Origin: Entoloma clypeatum
Taxonomy: Eukaryota > Basidiomycota > Agaricomycetes > Agaricales > Entolomataceae
Direction of reading: 5' to 3'
Assembly (NCBI GenBank): GCA_963565915.1
Contig: OY751490.1
Location: 2,108,001 to 2,172,000 of the forward strand
DNA: 64,000 nt
The translations under genes were made by a program, and so were the position numbers. Below, in pieces: positions 61,390 to 64,000 of the stretch (its first letter is position 1; each line of letters starts with the position of its first letter). Below the pieces are notes generated by a model. The model did not search any database. It was not told the DNA's origin and saw only the letters and a list, made by a program, of their open reading frames with translations.

Positions 61390-62450
61390 ACGTGGAGAAT
61401 AGAACAACCGACGCAATGTCAAGTCGTTGAAGAGGCAGAATATGCCATCTGGATGAGTCCGGAAAAGGACGCGAGTCCGCATGCCGCCCACAGCCAAACT
61501 GGGGGTTGGGGAAGACAACGGCGCAAATGTCAAGTCATTGAAGAAAGAGGTAGTAGATGTCAGTTGGATGAGTCTGAAAAAGAACGTGAGTCCGCATGCC
61601 GCGCTTGGGGTTGGGGAAGATGATGGTCACAAGGTCGTTGAAGAAAGAGATAGTAGATGCCATCTGGATGAATCCAAAAAACAGTGCGAGTCCGTATACC
61701 GCCCACAGCCAAACTGGGGGTTGGGGAAGACAACGGCGCAAATGTCAAGTCATTGAAGAAAGAGGTAGTAGATGTCAGTTGGATGAGTCTGAAAAAGAAC
61801 GTGAGTCCGCATGCCGAACCTGGGGTTGGGCATGCCGCGCTTGGGGTTGGGGAAGATGATGGTCACAAGGTTGTTGAAGAAAGAGGTAGTAGATGCCATC
61901 TGGATGAATCCAAAAAACAGTGCGAGTCCATATACCGCCCACAGCCAAACTGGGGGTTGGGGAAGACAACGGCGCAAATGTCAAGTCATTGAAGAAAGAG
62001 GTAGTAGATGTCAGTTGGATGAGTCTGAAAAAGAACGTGAGTCCGCATGCCGAACCTGGGGTTGGGCATGCCGCGCTTGGGGTTGGGGAAGATGATGGTC
62101 ACAAGGTCGTTGAAGAAAGAGGTAGTAGATGCCATCTGGATGAATCCAAAAAACAGCGCGAGTCCGTATACCGCCCACAGCCAAACTGGGTGTTGGGGAA
62201 GACAACCAACGCAAGGTCAAGTCGTTGAAGAGGCAGAATATGCCATCTGGATGAGTCCGAAAGGAGGTCCCGCTAGTCAAGTGATGGTGTTAGAAAGAAC
62301 GCTGTGTTTTGGAAAAAAAAAACGCAAATCGTAGAGTATGAATAAGGACTTGACAAACTTACATATATATTGGGAAGAGCGGGCTTTTGAGGAAAGTGAC
62401 TGTCAAATGACCGATGCAAGGGCGGTAAGACGACCGACGCAAGGTCAAGT
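61390..62450 (+). repeat. Higher-order tandem repeat array, left arm
   Basis: Two alternating subunits of ~100-120 bp (one with CACAGCCAAACTGGG, one with GGAAGATGATGGTCAC) form a composite unit; the CAGCCAAACT landmark recurs at 61491, 61706, 61942 and 62178 (periods 215, 236, 236). Each subunit holds the core TGTCAAGTCNTTGAAGA. Long ORFs through the array are repeat artefacts. Confidence 0.82.
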
Positions 62451-63100
62451 CGTTGAAGAGGCAGAATATGCCTTCCTTGAACTTGAAGTCATAGAGATTG
62501 AGGCTGGATGCGTCGTGACTTATTTAATCAGATTAGTGATCAATCAATGTTTGATACAAAGTTTGGCATTGTCCCAAAATGAGTACAAAGGCATGCGAAC
62601 TTGCATCCTCTTTCGGGCTCATCCCTCTGCGTTAGTTCACTCTTTGTGCACCTTTCCGCCGATGACGTCGATGGCATATTCTGCCTCTCCAACAACTTGA
62701 CCTTGCATCGGTCGTTTGACAAGCCCGCTCTTTCTGATATATATGTAAGTTCTGTTAAGTCCTTATTCATACTCTACGATTTACGTTTTTTTTCTCCAAA
62801 CCACAGCATTCTTTCTAACACCATCACTTGACTAGCAGGACCTCCTTTCGGCCTCATCCAGATGGCATATCCTTGCGTCGGTCGTCTTCCCCAACACCCA
62901 GTTTGGCTGTGGGTGGCATATGGACTCGCGCCCTTTTTTGGCCTCATCCAGATGCCATCTACTACCTCTTTCTTCAACGACCTTGCAACCATTGTCTGCC
63001 CCAACCCCAAGTGCGGCATGCGGACTCGCATCCTTTTCCAGACTCATCCACCTGGCATTTACTTCAACCACTTGACCTTGCGTCGGTCGTTTGACAGTCA
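62100..63100. repeat. Large inverted repeat centred near 62.56 kb
   Basis: The right part (62650-63100) carries the array units in reverse orientation. About 62200-62450 is the reverse complement of about 62680-62900, including unique landmarks (AGAAAGAACGCTGTG / CAGCATTCTTTCT; TAGAGTATGAATAAGGACTT / AAGTCCTTATTCATACTCTA). A further diverged right-arm module is at 63090-63215. Confidence 0.78.
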
Positions 63101-63215
63101 CTTTCCTCACAAGCCCCCTCTTTCCCATATATATGTAAGTTCTTATTGATACTCTATGATTCACATTTTTTAATTTAAAAAAAAACAGTGTTCTTTCTAA
63201 GCTATCTAGCAGTGT

Positions 63216-64000
63216 CACTTCCCCGGCGGGATCTCCTTGTGAACCTTACACCTTCAACGGTGTCTTAGTCTCTGGTTGACAGAATAAGCATAGGATCCCT
63301 CACCTCAGGCGATGCTCTCGAATTGTTACCGTCGGTTGCATCCTCACTTCCCATCAACTTCCTCGGCACTGCCATCACGCAGACATGATACTTGAACATG
63401 TGTTTCGTCGTCACCCACCCACATGCTCAACATTGCATCAGCAATTGATTCAGTGTTCCTGGAGGCACGCCAGGAGCTATTGCTTCATCCAGTTGATTCA
63501 GTATCTTGAACATCGACATCTCTTCCGGGTTGCTGCAGTCCAATGCCAAGCTACGAATGTCGGCATTGATCCCGCAGTGGGCTACTACTGTTCAGAAGTT
63601 GGTCTTTCAATTTTTTGGAGGAGTGGAAAACTGACGTACCTCTCTGCTTGTATGGTAGCGTTAGCAGATTCCTGTCGTTATGAATTCCATCTATCGCCAC
63701 TGATGGTGGAGGGCTGCTTCAACCGCATCAAGTTCCACTCTTGATCACATACCTTGATATCCACAATGATTCTTCTCGCAACGTAGAAAGGTTATGAGCT
63801 TCTCTCCGTCATGCTCCGTGTAAATACCACTCTCGACATATCTTTTGGCAATCCCGCAATCTAGACCCTTCCCCAAACAATGTACCACACAGCCCTTTGC
63901 GTCTGAAGCGAAGCTGCACTCTCCCTCGGTACTACTTATCCTGCTGTATATGCATCCTACTATCTTAGTATTGCAGTCCCTTTCCTAATCGGACATTGCA
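63216..64000. other. Window end, no supported gene
   Basis: A 119-codon ORF at 63385-63744 lacks recognisable features or homologues within the window and may be chance; I do not call it a gene. Confidence 0.4.

Noticed and set aside
61481..62334. Long plus- and minus-strand ORFs in the 61.4-62.3 kb array
   Set aside because: Repeat units keep frames open by chance; the same peptide blocks repeat in several frames on both strands, so no single coding frame is favoured.
63385..63744. 119-codon ORF near the window end
   Set aside because: No recognisable motif, no homologue in the window and no clear splice or promoter signals; length is compatible with chance.

Overview
This window looks like repeat-dense DNA from a mushroom-forming basidiomycete (Agaricomycete). 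The grounds are short 48-62 nt introns with GT..AG borders, a Plavaka-type (CACTA superfamily) transposase gene, several Ty3/gypsy elements (some with a C-terminal chromodomain) and Ty1/copia elements. Almost everything is a transposable element or a gene broken by one. I saw no tRNA, rRNA or CRISPR. Many inactivating stops are CGA to TGA or CAG to TAG, as expected from C-to-T decay of methylated DNA.

Layout. 1-2.86 kb: decayed copia element X and its 3' LTR. 2.87-3.13 kb: a scrap of a gypsy accessory gene. 3.13-9.40 kb: gypsy element A (+), with intact Pol and chromodomain, a Tf1-like self-priming signature and a small extra gene (ORF4). 9.40-14.35 kb: sister element B (-), truncated. 14.35-17.78 kb: 3' half of another gypsy (D, +) with a spliced antisense gene. 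18.20-22.06 kb: element C (-), sister of B. 22.06-25.86 kb: two related hAT-like non-autonomous elements carrying a G-rich minisatellite, one holding a solo LTR, both inside a broken copia pol. 26.2-28.4 kb: AT-rich DNA with two large imperfect inverted repeats. 28.46-30.84 kb: an unidentified broken gene with a 185-bp LTR inserted. 32.2-36.5 kb: Plavaka transposase gene. 38.2-45.0 kb: complete young copia element E (apparently identical LTRs, AAGCC target duplication), which splits a small ORF. 45.6-59.6 kb: a 14-kb gypsy element F with 1.27-kb LTRs. 59.7-60.1 kb: foldback MITE. 60.9-61.3 kb: small two-exon gene. 61.4-63.2 kb: large inverted array of tandem repeats.

How the parts work together. 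A/B/C share self-primed LTRs, an AUG-free leader that reads open for about 240 codons (intact in A), Gag, Pol and ORF4. F appears to express Gag, Pro and Pol through two identical -1 slippery heptamers (GGGTTTT). F and D each carry, between pol and the 3' LTR, antisense genes with spliceosomal introns; one protein in each has a six-cysteine cluster resembling a Zn2Cys6 domain. E has an extra ORF (ORF0) that starts inside the 5' LTR, reads through the primer-binding site, and encodes predicted membrane segments, a cysteine cluster and a PPxY motif. The strongest candidates for undescribed biology are the antisense spliced genes, ORF0 and its putative splicing switch, the double frameshift, and the inverted promoter segment that distinguishes the two LTRs of F. 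All functional statements are inferences from sequence only.
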